64,000 nt of DNA from Meghimatium bilineatum (GCA_034231615.1 CM067298.1:67289591-67353590); one strand, 5' to 3'; positions 22,791-35,560 are shown, numbered from the stretch's first letter. The notes: generated by a model not told the origin, from the letters alone. Made by a program: numbers and translations.

Positions 22791-23254
22791 CTACTGTGTT
22801 AAATTAAATTGTGAACGTTTTCGAAAGTTTGATTTAATGAATTAATGTCTCCAGTGGTAAATGTAATGTCTATGATATCTTGATTGTGTGTGTACAATTT
22901 TGTGTCACTGTCAATGGATACGATACATGTCACTCATTTATGGCAGTAATTTCCAACAAAAGATCTCTTCTATGATAACCTTTGATGTTGTGTTTGTCGA
23001 ATACTGTATCTAAGTGTAAACACACTGAATCAGAACAACCACACAATTATACAAACCTCAATTCTGGTATAAAACTCTGTTCACTCTAAGAATGAAGTGG
23101 ATCAGTGCTTCTGATTGATTGTTGGATGCAGAACACATTACTCGATTATTAAGTGCCCAATAATAAGGTTTTTAAATTTAGTTTTTAAATGTCTCTTTAA
23201 GTGTTGTTTAAATATTGTTTTTAATTGTTTTTAAATGTTTTAAATAATAATGTT

Positions 23255-23578
23255 TCATGAGCTGTTTGTTGCGGAGTAATGTGGGGGTGTATTTTGAACC
23301 CCTTCATTTTTAAAGTGAACAGAGTATAGACTGGTCTCTCCTTCTTTAATCTCAGTGGTACACTTACTGTGCTCCTCCTTACTTTCACAAATCAATAAAT
23401 GTTCATGTAACTTGTTAATTATTAAATTTAGCATGACTGCTTGTTGCCGACTTTTAGCATAACCTTTATAATTATATGTTGCGGCTAACAATTTGTGTAC
23501 GTTTTTTATATCCTCCATTATGTGTGCATGTATTACGTCTGTTACGTTTTCTAATAGTCTATGATGTTCCCAGAACAA
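23255..23578 (-). CDS. Unrecognised 107-codon ORF
   Basis: The ORF starts MFWEHHRLLENVTDVIHAHI and contains LLAATYNYKGYAKSRQQAVM, then LNLIINKLHEHLL, which is predicted helical. I do not recognise the family. The nucleotide segment 23340-23545 is unusually alike in the right arm (29757-29940), with about five differences in 185 bp. However, all the codon changes I see alter the residue (K to N, GY to HY, R to W, E to V), and the right copy has a deletion that shifts the frame. That argues against selection on the protein. Two good 5' splice sites (AAA|GTAAGG and ACA|GTAAGTG) lie inside it on the minus strand. It may be an old exon, part of an unidentified mobile element, or chance. Confidence 0.25.
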   Translation of the reverse strand: MFWEHHRLLENVTDVIHAHIMEDIKNVHKLLAATYNYKGYAKSRQQAVMLNLIINKLHEHLLICESKEEHSKCTTEIKEGETSLYSVHFKNEGVQNTPPHYSATNSS

Positions 23579-23929
23579 TGTTCCCAGAATAAAATGTTAA
23601 GGTAAGGTTATACAACATTGTCAATAAGAATATACAAAATTGGATCATGTAAACAATTAGTGTACAATAAAAAGAGACATAATTTGTTTTCTATTCCTTT
23701 CAAAATATTCAATGAATGAGTCATGATGAAACAATTGATGTGCCTGCCTTTAACTGATTGGACAAATCTTGATCTCATTATGTTTTGTTCGGGATTTTAT
23801 ATTATGTGATTGTTTTCTGAACTTTATAATTTTGTGCAGTATAATTGCTTGTCCAGCTGTCGCGCATGTTATTATATTTTTAGAGTGTGTGTTGTACTGT
23901 TTTTGTCTAACAAAATGTGTGAATAGTTT

Positions 23930-24260
23930 TATGTGTATCAAAGCCTTATCTCTTCTTGCACATGCTGATCACATGTGCTCCATAGTATAAGATTTGTTTA
24001 TTTTTGTTCATGTTCATCCCACGTGTATCACTGTCTGATCTCTTCTTATTGTTTATTCATATTGATCACATGACTATCATAGTCTGAGATTTGCTTATTT
24101 GTGTTCATGTTGATCTCATGTGTATCAAAGCCTAATCTCTTTTTACTTTTTTTTATAGTTTTTGATTTCATGTGTATCATAGCCTAAGATGTGCTTATAT
24201 TTGCTCATGGTTATCTCATGTGTATCATAACCTTTGCTCTTATTATTTTTGTGTTCCTTA
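23930..24260. repeat. Degenerate minisatellite at the palindrome centre
   Basis: About six diverged copies of a unit near 56 bp (ATGTGTATCA, a short AGCCTAATCTCTT block, then TTTGTTCATGTTGATC). It begins exactly where the left arm's homology to the right arm ends. Confidence 0.75.
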
Positions 24261-26640
24261 TTACCAACAGCCGTTATTAATTTCAGAAGATTTGATCATC
24301 TCCTGTCTTACCCTAAAAACTAACGTTTAATATTGGCTTGTGACTTATACCAATTATTGCAAATTCTATTTTATATATTTCAAACACCACTGATCTAAGA
24401 GATATAAACGTTTTCCTGAACTTCCACTATTGCAAAACATATTTACATTAATAAATAACCCAACGTTCGTAGTGTTTCTGCAGCTGCCAAGTAAAATTTC
24501 CAAATGCGTCGTGTACTGGACAGTCCATCTCAAATCTGTAATTTATAACTAGCTAATGACTAGAAGCCACACCGGTCTACTAGACTTGACTTTGGATCAT
24601 GATGTATTGTAAAGTAATAGCTAGTCCTATTGTAGGTTACTCACAAAATTACATTTCTCCTACGTATTCCAGACATAAGAATATGCTCTGAGATATATTG
24701 AATGACAAAATATACGGACAAGAGCCAGACATCCTTTTCTGTATTTAACTGTGACTATTAAATCACAGAAAATACAGACAATTGGAGACGACGGAACTCC
24801 AATATACAGATAACAATATGAAGAAAACCGAAAAAATATCAGACTAAAGTATACAGAAGATATCAGCATAATTAATCATCGACTTGAACAATTGAATGGC
24901 AAATTAAGTACGAGGAAGATGGTAGGACAATATTCTCGCCCAGGAAAGATGTTAATCAGTGAATGTAAATAGTATAAAGAAGTTGGTAAATACAAAACAT
25001 ATTACAAGGAAGGTTATAAAAATGTCTAGAGGTTATGACATGTGTTTAGAAATGGTTATATCGCGATAAAAGTGAATATAGCACATTAAAGACTGTCACT
25101 AAATTAGAACAGAGCGGCGAAACACAAGAACTTGTAGCAGTAACTATAGCGCAAGAAATATGCTAAATAAGTTAATACAGAAGAAAAAGATGATAGCCAT
25201 AGAACTACAACTCAGTAAAGCTGGTAAATATAGGTACAGAACACAGAAAAGGGGGGGGGGATCAAGCCTTATCTACAACACACGAAAAGTGTGATTATAA
25301 CACAATAAATATGCATTACATATTTGGCTCCAATACAAATTCAAGTGCCTTCCGCTTTCACAGTTTTTAAGTATTGCGTCGATTGTAATTTATTTTAGTA
25401 GCCTGTGGTGTCATCGTGGAAGGCAATATTTTAGTAGCTTGTGTGACCTGACACTGCCGGTTCTTTTCTATTTGCGAAATGGCTGCCGTGTTGATAATAA
25501 TATGAAGAATGCAGCATCTGTCTCCCTTGAGATAGAGATTTACAGAATTTAGGAAAGGGGGAGTGGGTGTTAAGGTTAGGATTATGTCTAACCCTTCGCA
25601 TTTTACTGTTGCTAAAACCATCGATCTTCTGCAGAATATATCAATCTGCACGCTACGCATAGAGTGCCTCACCTATATGACCCGGGGGGGGGGGGAGCGG
25701 ACTCTCAGTGCGTTGCACGCTGATCGATTCATTCGAAAGTAGACCCTAACGTCCACGATCATCCCATCTTTTCCGATGCGCATTCATGGCATTAAATCGT
25801 GGAATAATTTAGTCTCCGCTAACATGTGCCATTTTGTGTTTCTGAATTCACGGTCTGCTTGTTACGTAATTTCAATGGCTAAACGAAAACTGCGCACTAT
25901 AACACACTTGGGATGAACCTATTAATGATACCAAACTCCGTCCTAGTCATAGAAAATGACTATAGCACAAAATATAGCACATGGTGTCAAGTTTCCATAT
26001 AAACATCGGTGTCTTAGACAAGGTTCATGAAATAAATTGCTGGCAGCGCCCTCTGTAGACATTTTAAAAAGTCAGCCATTATCAGAATTATTTTAATCGA
26101 CGAAATTCGGTTAGCAAATTAACTCCATTTGAATTATATGCAAAACTTTACAAAATAACATTTTATAATAACACGTTCTGTATTTGACGGTTCTTATAAT
26201 TGATTAGGTGGTGGATATTTTAATACAACATTATGATGTACACGTCTGATCCGTCAGAGGTCGTCCTGCAATAAAAGTACAAACTTCACATTTTTATCAC
26301 ATATATTATACATTTTCGTGACAGTATCATGTTTTTCTATGCTGGAGTGAAACTATGTTGTCCCGGAATAGCAATAACATGTACCATTTATTTCCATTGC
26401 AATCAACATCTTTGACCGCCGACAGTTTTCTACCACAGACTTTTACAGTCTGTTGTGCGTTAAAAATTTATTACTAATGTTATTATAATGTTATATTATA
26501 TTCTAATATTATTGTAATACTTTGTAATGAATAAGTATACCTAGTGGTTGACTATTGGTAGAACTAAGTTCAAATTAGAGGGATGAGGATAAATTAACGT
26601 AATTCTTAAGGCTGACTGAAATTTGAATGAAATCCGTTCG
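24261..26640. other. Palindrome spacer, no gene seen
   Basis: Non-coding AT-rich DNA with no matching partner in the window. It holds two long G tracts (25251-25260 and 25684-25695). No ORF shows a recognisable domain. Confidence 0.45.
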
Positions 26641-26649
26641 ATCGGCGCC

Positions 26650-26800
26650 GAATCAGTGACTTGAGTTGAATGTCTTGGCGAGATCACATTTTTGGGGGGT
26701 TGGAAATGTGGTTGGTCAAGTACAGAAACCCTGTTTACTTGAGTTACAAGATGATTTGGTCCCGCTATTTTGGACTTGATTCAATTCCCATCAGCAATTA
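26650..26800 (+). mobile_element. SINE-P copy
   Basis: It shares CAGTGACTTGAGT, a G-rich box and GGTTGGTCAAGTAC, then GATTCAATTCCCATC (B-box-like) with the copies at 43078-43658. It is diverged, and oriented opposite to the copy at 26935-27200. Confidence 0.7.
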
Positions 26801-26934
26801 TTGATAGAAGATGTAGCTAACTTAACCACCTCTTTATATTTTATAGATGTCAGTTAAATAAGAGACTATTATATCTTATAACATTATGGAAACTCAACTA
26901 CGAAGCATATGAATACATTTTGAAAACTACTTAA

Positions 26935-27200
26935 CGACGACGAGAATTGAACTAGGTCCGTTCCAACGTCACTGAATCACCTTGCAACTGAAGTAAATAG
27001 TTTTTCCGTACTTGATCAACCACATCTCCCCAAAAAAGAATGTGATCTTGTCAAGACTGTAAACCTGTGTACTCAAGTTACTGAGAACGGACCAATCGAG
27101 GCAAGGATTATTACAACAACAAAGAACACCTTGCACATATATTGAAGTATCCTCAGAAACACAAACATAGGACATTTGTATTCGTATACAAGGATCGACA
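26935..27200 (-). mobile_element. SINE-P copy
   Basis: On the minus strand it runs from the GAGGATACTTCAATA region through TTGGTCCGTTCTCAGTAAC and TCTTGACAAGATCACATTC to GTTCAATTCTCG. The blocks appear in the same order in the dimer at 43078-43658. The short protein-like readings here are by-products of this element. Confidence 0.75.
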
Positions 27201-27304
27201 GACCTACTTGTAAACATAAATAACATTGAAACATAACAATGTTGCTTCCAATAATAGCGTATACAAGTAAATTCTTACTATGTTGCACAGTCTCAGGCAA
27301 AAGT

Positions 27305-28350
27305 GAGAGCAATAGAATACAACAAAGAACTAAACGCAATCTTTATAGATCAGGATAAAGCTTTTTATAGAGTCAACAAAGACGTACTATGGGAAACTCT
27401 AGAAATGTATAGTATAAAAAAAATTTGTTAGAAAGTATAAGAGCTTTGTATAAAAACTGCCAGTGTGTGGTAAGAACATCAGATGGTATTACAGACGCAT
27501 TTGAGACAAAAACAGGAGTGCGCCAGGGTTGCGCGCTCTCAGCTTTTTTTCGCAGAGAAACAGAGCCTCATGCGAAAACGAAGAACAACTACAAAATCAT
27601 GTTGACTCACTATATGTAACATGTAGAAAATACAACATGTAGAACAATACATAAAATTTGGAAACCGCGAAAATATGCAAGAACATCGATCCCATTTAAA
27701 CATGCAGATAGACAACATAGGAGTAAGACAGGTAGCGCATTTCAAATATCTCGGTAGTATTTTCACAGAAAATGTAAGACTTGATAAAAAGATAGAGACG
27801 AGATGTCAAAAGGCAAGTGCAGTAATATACCAAATGTCACCACTATTTATTCATTCCAAGATCGAGATGGCAGTTAAAAGACAAAAGATTTACAATATAT
27901 TTCTACCAACACTGTATTATCAAATCAGGTCTCTCTCATCTTCACATTACAGAAAGTTAGTGACATGTGAAATGAAATGCTTTAGGAAATCTGCAGGGGT
28001 CACCAGGCTTGATAGATGAAGACATCAGGGAAATAATAGGAATAACTCCTAGCACAAAATACTTAGAAAGGCAGCTGATCAAGTGGTTTGGCCACATTAT
28101 GAAAATGAATCACGACAAGTTGCCCGTACAGCCATATAACCAAATGAGATCAAGGTACAAAGCCTAAGGAAGACCACGAAAAGGATGGATAGAAACGTCA
28201 GGGACATCTTTATCAAACACGGTCATAGTGCAGCTGATGCGACTCATCTGGCCTTGGAATACAAGCTCGAGCTCCAATCACCCCTATACTTAGCGGCAAG
28301 AGTGGATAACAAACAACCAGGGAAAAGACAAAAGACAAGTACATTCAAGA
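27305..28350 (+). pseudogene. LINE-A, longest local copy
   Basis: Readable pieces are IFIDQDKAFYRVNKDVLWET (near 27335), RTSDGITDAFETKTGVRQGC (27425-27560), VAHFKYLGSIFTENVRLDKK (27675-28019), then a WFGHIMKMNHDKLPVQPYNQ stretch and a basic tail motif. The YADD-containing segment between 27560 and 27660 is deleted. Frameshifts and stops occur throughout. It lies in the spacer between the palindrome arms. Confidence 0.85.
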
Positions 28351-28374
28351 AGGAAGTATGAGGATACGTTAAAC

Positions 28375-28560
28375 AATACTTAACGACGTCGGGAATTTCA
28401 CCAGATCAGTTCTAGAGACACTGGATCGTCTTGCAACTCAATTAAACAGTTTTTTTTGGTAATTGATCAACCACACCCCCCCCCCCAAAGACGTGATCAC
28501 GTCAATACTTTCAACATGTGTACTCAAGCCACAGAGAACAGACCAATAGATCAAACTAAA
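28375..28560 (-). mobile_element. SINE-P copy, diverged
   Basis: It contains the ACTTAACGACGTCGGGAAT start also found at 26930, a C run (28482-28494) in place of the G-rich box, and TGTGTACTCAAGCCACAGAG, in SINE-P order. Confidence 0.65.
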
Positions 28561-29446
28561 CGGACCAAAAGTGACCAAGTAAAACGATTACAAAGGCCCA
28601 CGTAGGCCTAACATTAGATATAATCACGCATTATTATGACTGTAGTTATTAATTAATCTATCGCGTCACTTGGTTGATTTCATGTTCCTATATACGCCTT
28701 AAGATTAAAAGCCTACGGGTAGTTGAAGAGGAGTGACCGTATACTTCCTCCCCGTGGTACGAGGATCTTATTTTACTGACTAATGTATGTTTATATAATG
28801 CCTTTATATATGTCACAAGTAGAAAAACCACACATTTTGTGAATGAAATAATTTCTGATATTTACTAACTATCATTGCAGTTCTTGTATGAAAATTTTTG
28901 CAAAGGTTGAGGTTGATGTGATTACATGAGCCTACATGACAAATTCACCTCCACACGTTGCAAGCACATCAACATCAACAGTACAACGCAACAATATATT
29001 TCTTCCATAGTTTAGTAAATACATAGTTCCCTTTGCTGCGAAGAAAAATTATTCACAAATTTTGTTAGAAGAAAACAGTACAACACACACTCTCAATACA
29101 TGATAGCATGCACGACAGCTGGACAATCAATTATACTGCACAAAATTATAAAGTTCAGAAAATAATAACATGAAATAAAATACAGAGCAAAAAAAAAAAA
29201 CCAATGTGATCAAGATTAAGATTTGTCCAATCAGTTAAAGGCAGGCACATCAATTGTTTCATCATGACTCATTCATTGAATATTTTGAAAGGAATAGAAA
29301 ACAAATTGTGTCTCTCTTTATTGTACAGTAATTGTTTGCATGCTGCAATTTTGGATATTCTTATTGACAACGTTGTATAACTTTAACTTCACATTTTATT
29401 AGACAATGTTCTGGGAACACCATAGACTATTAGAAAACGTAACAGC

Positions 29447-29755
29447 AAGATAAAAAATTCATGCTAAGAAAAGAATGGTTGGACTTATTGAACAACTCAG
29501 TTGTCCAGAGCATTACGTGGATATACTGCCCTGGTCATGCTGGGGTCAGAGGAAACGAGAGAACGGATTTATTGGCAGGCAATGCGGCGATAGACGGCAC
29601 ATTGATAAGAAGAGATAAGAAAGCAGACTTAATAAAGGCAGTAATAAATTCATTTCAAAATGCAGATGATGTCAATGAGGCTTAAAACATACACATACAG
29701 AGAATGTTAGAAATGGGAGTTTCTAGAGGTGGAGGAGGGAAAAGTAATTTTTTTT
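29447..29755 (+). pseudogene. LINE RNase H fragment, right-arm-specific
   Basis: The open frame 29461-29685 reads SITWIYCPGHAGVRGNERTD, the last helix motif of a LINE RNase H with its catalytic D, then a short tail. It is inserted between two blocks that are adjacent in the left arm (near 23540), where it replaced about 19 bp. It is a fragment only; the first catalytic residues of RNase H are missing. Confidence 0.82.
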
Positions 29756-29756
29756 A

Positions 29757-29954
29757 ATGGAGGATATAAATAACGTACACAAATTGTTAGCCGCAACATA
29801 TAATTATAAACATTATGCTAAAAGTTGGCAACAAGCAGTCATGCTAAATTTAATAATTAACAAGTTACATGAACATTTATTGATTTGTGTAAGTAAGGAG
29901 GAGCACAGTAAGTGTACCACTGAGACCAGTCTATCAGAACTGAGGTTTGTATAA
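29757..29954 (+). pseudogene. Right-arm counterpart of the 23255-23578 ORF
   Basis: A 65-codon open frame nearly identical in DNA to part of the left-arm ORF (NVHKLLAATYNYKHYAKSWQ). It is separated from its first 13 codons (near 29405) by the RNase H insertion and shifted by a 13-bp deletion near 29925. If the left ORF ever coded, this copy is broken. Confidence 0.4.
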
Positions 29955-30104
29955 TTGTGTGGTAGGTCCAGTGTGTTTATATGTAGATACAGTATTCGAC
30001 AAACACAACATCACCTGAATATCATAGAAGAGAGCTTATGTTGAAATAACTGCCATAAATGATTGACATGTATAGTATAAACGTATCTAACAGTTACCAT
30101 TGTC

Positions 30105-30275
30105 AGTCATATAAAATTGCCCTCCGAAGACCGGTGTATCGGGCCATTGAGGCAAATAAACAGGAGACAACGCATTTCCATTCTCTGGACTACATCCTGC
30201 TGAAAATCTAGAATGGATTATGGTCCTAGAGAGATCCAGCAGGAGTTTGAGAAGAAACGCTGAAGAAGAAGATAT
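30105..30275 (-). mobile_element. SINE3 3' part, right-arm-specific
   Basis: Ends on the plus strand with CAGGAGTTTGAGAAGAAACG then CTGAAGAAGAAG. It is homologous to 15083-15255 and to 59440-59530, and absent from the matching left-arm position near 22910. Its 3' tail points along the plus strand, so the transcribed strand may be plus; the family orientation is judged from the GAA tail. Confidence 0.65.
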
Positions 30276-31221
30276 AAAATTGTACACACATAATCAAGAT
30301 ATCATAAACATTATATTTGTCACTAGAGGCTGTAATGAATGTCACTTCATTCATTAAATAAAGTGTTTGAAAAAGTCTACCATTTAATTTCACACAGTAG
30401 AGGTGTTAAATCTATTGTAAATTCACAGTAAATTCAAAGTAGAAGTGTTAAATATATTGAATTAGCAATACAATCGAATTACATGCATTCTGTAATATAG
30501 AGAAAAGATCTAATGACATTAAACACAAGATTCACGAGTTAAAATGTATAACAAGCACACAATATTTACAATTCTTTCCAACTATAGAATCCAATGTTCA
30601 ATGTTTTACAACGATGAAGCTTAAGTTTTTGCAGCATTCTTGATTGTAATATTATTGACATCCCTGTAATAATGTGTATAATGTACTCGCTTAGGTAGTT
30701 TTTTTTGTATGAAAGATCATACGTTTGAGATGAAGAGATTATGCGTTTCACAGCATTGTGGATTAATGTAGGATACTACAATTATAAATCTAAAAGAGTA
30801 TTGATATGTGGATAAGCGTTTATATCTTTGAAATTGAATATATGTCCTTCTATTTCTGAGTTCACTCTTCAACTCTTACAGATTAGAAAGATATCTCGGC
30901 TACAAAACATTTCAATGCAACTCCCTAACGAGAAGCATGCAGTATTGACAGTTTATTTTCAGTAAGGACAACATAATGCATTGCATTATGGTTTGCAGCT
31001 TTGTGTCGATATCTATGCCTTACGGTCTGACATATAAGACTTCAGCTTGGATTCTGGGTCACTGTGACTTTATTACAATGGGATAGCCATCCTCAACCCA
31101 TAACATCCTCAGTCTTCTCTTACGACATTCAGGGTTAGTAAATTGTGCTGCTATATTTTGTTTGTCTTTCAGATCGTGGCAACACATGGGTGTGAACACA
31201 TATTATTACGCATTTTAAAAA

Positions 31222-31482
31222 TAGTTCTTCTTCTTCTGCGTTCAGCATCTGTGGTCATGTTATAGTGTCAGGCCTGTCGTCAAGACGAAGTCCACCGCCT
31301 TCTCCAGGTCAGAGCGGCTGCTCCATAGCTTTTGCGTCAAATCTGTATCCTCTAGCCAGGTCTGCTGTCTCTGCTCTTTGTTTGTTGGGCAGACCTGACG
31401 TATGTGTTTCGGAGTCTGGGTTCCGGATCCACATGGACATTCATCTGTGTATGAGATCGCTAATCGGTGAAGGTGACCCAAC
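31222..31482 (-). pseudogene. I-type LINE C-terminus, right-arm-specific
   Basis: A 73-codon open frame (31260-31481) on the minus strand reads HRLAISYTDECPCGSGTQTP, then KHIRQVC and DLEKAVDFVLTTGLTL. This is the Cys/His motif and end of an I-type LINE protein, like the last 70 residues of the intact LINE-I but a different subfamily. After the stop it has a short UTR ending GCTGAACGCAG plus a GAA repeat. The left arm has an empty site (AAAAATAGTAGTATTTC near 21300). The flanking duplication is short (ATAG). Confidence 0.88.
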
Positions 31483-32318
31483 AGTCATAGTAGTATATTT
31501 TATTCAAAACGTAGAATCTATCCAACATTGTTCTGGTTGTAGTGATTATCTAGTGATTACCTAATGATTATCTGTCTATCCAGCACGTTTCTGGTTATAG
31601 TGATTATGTAGTGACTATAAAATGATTATCTAGTGATAATCAGTGATTATGTAGTGACTCACTAGTAATTATCTACCCAACAAGTTTCTTGTTCTAGTAT
31701 TTATCTAGGCTATACAGTATGTTGCTTGTATGTTCTGAACTACTGTTCTAATGCACGGTTGAATGCGGCTGGATTTGAACCTGGTAAATTGACAACATAC
31801 ATTATATTTAAATATATACTTGAGAGAAATAAAATCTGTAGCAATTTCATTTTAGAATTGGTATATACTTTCGTGTGATGTCATTATCTCTCTTTCATCA
31901 ATATACTTCGTCCAGTTAAAAATTACTCATTCCAAGTGTTACTCTCTCTCACTCTCTATTTAATCGCGTTGGCGTACTATATTTTCCTGTACATTCTCAG
32001 TCTTCATAGTTGTAACAACTGAAACCACTTTGAGAACCACCTCCGCTATTTGTTTGCAAGATTCTAAAGATTTCTAACATGTCATTCAATGGAAACAATG
32101 AGTTTTATCCATACACCCTTCAGTCTCCTCATAGACCGCTATTGTTTAAAACGTTAATCGCGTCCTTAAGTACGTAACTCACAAAAAATAAAGAAAGATA
32201 ACCCCCAAAAAATCGATACTGAACCGCTATTCATTACACATGCCACACATAACAAAAAACATTGACGACAGCGTCTGGGTACATCAAAATTGGTTAACTA
32301 ACTGTACAACAAGAAAAT

Positions 32319-32342
32319 GTGTACACACACACACACACACAC
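32319..32342 (+). repeat. CA microsatellite
   Basis: A perfect CA repeat of about 12 units, present only in the right arm. Confidence 0.95.
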
Positions 32343-33937
32343 AAAACAAGAAACATAAAAACGAATATTCAAATGTGTGAGAAATTGAAGTGTAACCTCC
32401 CCCCCCCCCCCGCCCGTCCATTTAAAGAAAAAGAAATCCGCGTATAAGAGATTAAAATAAAAACATATTTAGATTTAGACATATGAGTGAAGAGTGTTAG
32501 AACAAGAATGCCTCAGGGTCGCGATATGTTGCGACCTAGCACAGTAATAAAATGTAAATAAGGGAAATAATTCAATATTTTGTACAACAATATCACACAT
32601 GGTTTCACACAGAGGCTGATATCGCCCCAATGATATTTTGAAATAAATGCTCTTTGTAATATAAACAATGTAATAATTTTCTATTAATTTATCTCTGTAA
32701 GATATATTGTATATTTCACCTGACTAAGTAATGTAATTAAGGCAGAATAGTAAACTTCTGACATGTTCCCGGAATATTCGACTAATGTTTGAATGAAAGA
32801 TTATGATTTTCAAATTATTGGTTTAGAAATGTGATGACCGCTACATCATGTTCAGGATATGCTACCCGATGATGATGAAATCATATTCATAGTCTAAGCG
32901 TTTTAAGATATTTCATTGTATTAAAATTAAAAATGAACCTTTTTTAAAAAATGTTTACAGTAAATGACAGATGCATTCAATTATCGTATGTTATGTTCTC
33001 ACTCTGTATGTGATTTGACATTGTCTAACATGTGTAGTTGAAGAGAAAAGGATTACTGAAGTGTAACTGTGTGGTAATGGTTCGAGAGAGCGCCTGTCTT
33101 TACATTTTATTTAAAAGCTAAATTGGCAGAAACAAAGTTTCAGAATAAATTATTTACTTGATTGAGGGGGGACTCGATGTCTAGCCTGATTTTTTTCATG
33201 CCCCCCCCCCTTCTGAATAGAATGTCATTTCAATAGGCAATGCATTAAGCCGAAAGCTGAAGTCTTCTGTGTATGATAAATAACACTGAGAAACAACCCC
33301 ACAGAATACAGGAAACAAAAACACGTTGATCGCAATTGAAATCAAACAAACTTCTGATAGACTGATAATATCAATTTATTTTCAGTGTATCGAGTCAGAA
33401 GTACTTAAAATAAATTGTAAAGTCAGGACGTTTCAAAAATTCTCGCCAGAACTAATTTGTCATAAAAGGAAATTGATTTCCTGTGGCGACGAGGTTGGAC
33501 TTCAGCATCTTGTCCTGGAGTTTCTGAGTTCTTTTTATTTGTGATTTTCCTTTCATTAACATTGATATTTACTGAAATATCGTTTAAAATCCGTATTTTT
33601 ATATGCTTTGCTATTACAAAAATAACACACATAAGTTATCTTTAAGAGTTTAGGTGCATATAGAAGACAGATAATAAACTTGAAGGTCCCTTGTTAAAGT
33701 TAGAAATATAAAAATACCAATATTAAAATTGCGTCAGTTCAGTTACAGTATTACTCTTGACCGCAAACACATTACGATTCGAGAGTAAAGTATATCTAGA
33801 AATATGCAGCAATAAGAAAAAATGAAATGAAAAAAAAAGCTTCTGGGATCCTCGCAAGTTACACAATGCACAGAACATGAATACATACATCGACGGAACA
33901 AATGTATGCCATATATGTATAAAATAAATATGTATAC

Positions 33938-33957
33938 AATATATATATATATATATA
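33938..33957 (+). repeat. TA microsatellite
   Basis: A short TA repeat. The left-arm counterpart near 17000 has no such tract. Confidence 0.9.
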
Positions 33958-34659
33958 CAATGACAAAATAAGTACACCATAATAATAGACACATTGACTA
34001 TACATACGAGCGCGTATAATGAGAATATAGAGCATAGACAGATGAAGGAAGCACAAAGACGACACATATAGTATTATAAACAAATATTGACATATCTAAA
34101 ATAGACGCGCAAGGTGTACAGATGCGGTGCGCAGAATACATCATGGATATTCTTTTTTTTATAGTAAAGATCGCTATATTCTTGAAATGGGACGTTTCAT
34201 TCCATTTCCAACTGACTGCTACTTTAACCTTCCCCTAAATTCAAACACTGCGATTGTTATCTGAAGTTCAGTCTGTGAGGATTAGACATTCAGATTTCTA
34301 AATTTGTTGGCGACATGATTCCCATTATCTGTCTTTCATCAAGAGCGTCATGGGAATCACTAGTCAGGATTCCTGCACGGTCAGACTAGAGTCAAGTTAG
34401 TGGATTCACATTTCTTCTTGCTTCGATAACAAGTTTCGTCTCCAGAATTCTAGAGGCATTATTTAATGAACCGATACCGAAAATGTGAGCAGAAACGCAT
34501 TTACCATATCCTCTTCAAAATACTTTGAACAGTAAACACGTTAATAGTTCATGTAACACGCTGATTTAAAGTACCTCTTATTCGGCCCTTCAGGTGCATA
34601 GGCGTACGCCTACTTACACATCGTTATGTTCAACATTAGGTGCATGAGCCTGATCGCAC

Positions 34660-35560
34660 ATAATTAGTTAGTCAGTCAGTTAACAACATGGCGGCAGGAT
34701 AGCTGCGAATTTCTCTTCTCTCGACAAATTGTATTTAAATACACTGAACTATGCTTTCCGACTTGTGTTAAACCTTGTGACATATTTCAAGTCATGGATG
34801 TTACTTTTATTCGTTAAGGAATACAATATTAACTTGTATTGTTTTGTGTATTCTTATGCGTGCGAAGTAAAAATTCTGTAACTTTGAATAGTGTAACTAT
34901 TCACACACCAGTCAACAGGTATCTCTACACACCGCTGTGTTCACTCGTGTTCACGATGTCACCATGTCAAGCTAGACCCGATAGCCATAATTATATTTAG
35001 CAACAGCAAAATGGAGAGCAAACTTCGTGAAAAAATGTCTCATAATGTTATACGGGTATTAAACGGGCCTGATAACATGTGCACAGTACCACAAGTCTTC
35101 AGTCACATGAGCACAGTGCCATAGGTCTTCAGTCACGTGAGCACAGTGCCACAAGTCTTCAGTCAGAATACTTCGGCAGGGGCGGAGAAACACACGTTAT
35201 GTTTAACGGCCATAGTGATCACTTGGATAGAACAGAGGCGTCTTCCAGTGCTAATAGCCTCAAACTATTTATCCTTTAACTTTTCTTCTATCTAGCCTTC
35301 ACTAGTCGATTATAATCGCTGTCTGCATGCAACAGCAACCACACGTCGGAAGCCAATTCGGTGTGAAAAATCAGTAAAGGCGGCAAATGGGATCTGTGTC
35401 CATAGCTTCTCCTGTCCAGCATGTAAAGACTGGATGCGGCGAACTGCGCAAAGGATCTCAACTAACATGGGACACTGGGCAGAAAGGCGTCATTCAGCTA
35501 GCGTCGTAGAACGTCAAAGGGCACAGTGGTACCCTGTGCACAGTGGTAAGGTACCCTGGT
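34660..35560. other. No gene seen
   Basis: This part of the right-arm interval has no counterpart in the left arm. Three short near-tandem copies of CAGTCACATGAGCACAGTGC occur at about 35080-35165. No coding domain was seen. Confidence 0.45.

Larger units (their letters stand above)
13958..23930 (+). repeat. Left arm of giant imperfect palindrome
   Basis: Collinear, inverted homology to 29046-36550 and 41815-42583. Anchor pairs seen by eye: 13958-15005 with 41815-42583; 15020-15600 with 36125-36545; 16430-17600 with 33370-34660; 18790-19840 with 32350-33330; 20480-21960 with 30580-32280; 22800-23930 with 29046-30360. Identity varies by segment, roughly 85 to 97 percent in stretches I compared. 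The arm has gained insertions absent from the right arm, at 14337-14570, 15716-15908, 17613-18778, 19851-20468 and 22256-22790. No intact gene is evident in it. Confidence 0.9.
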
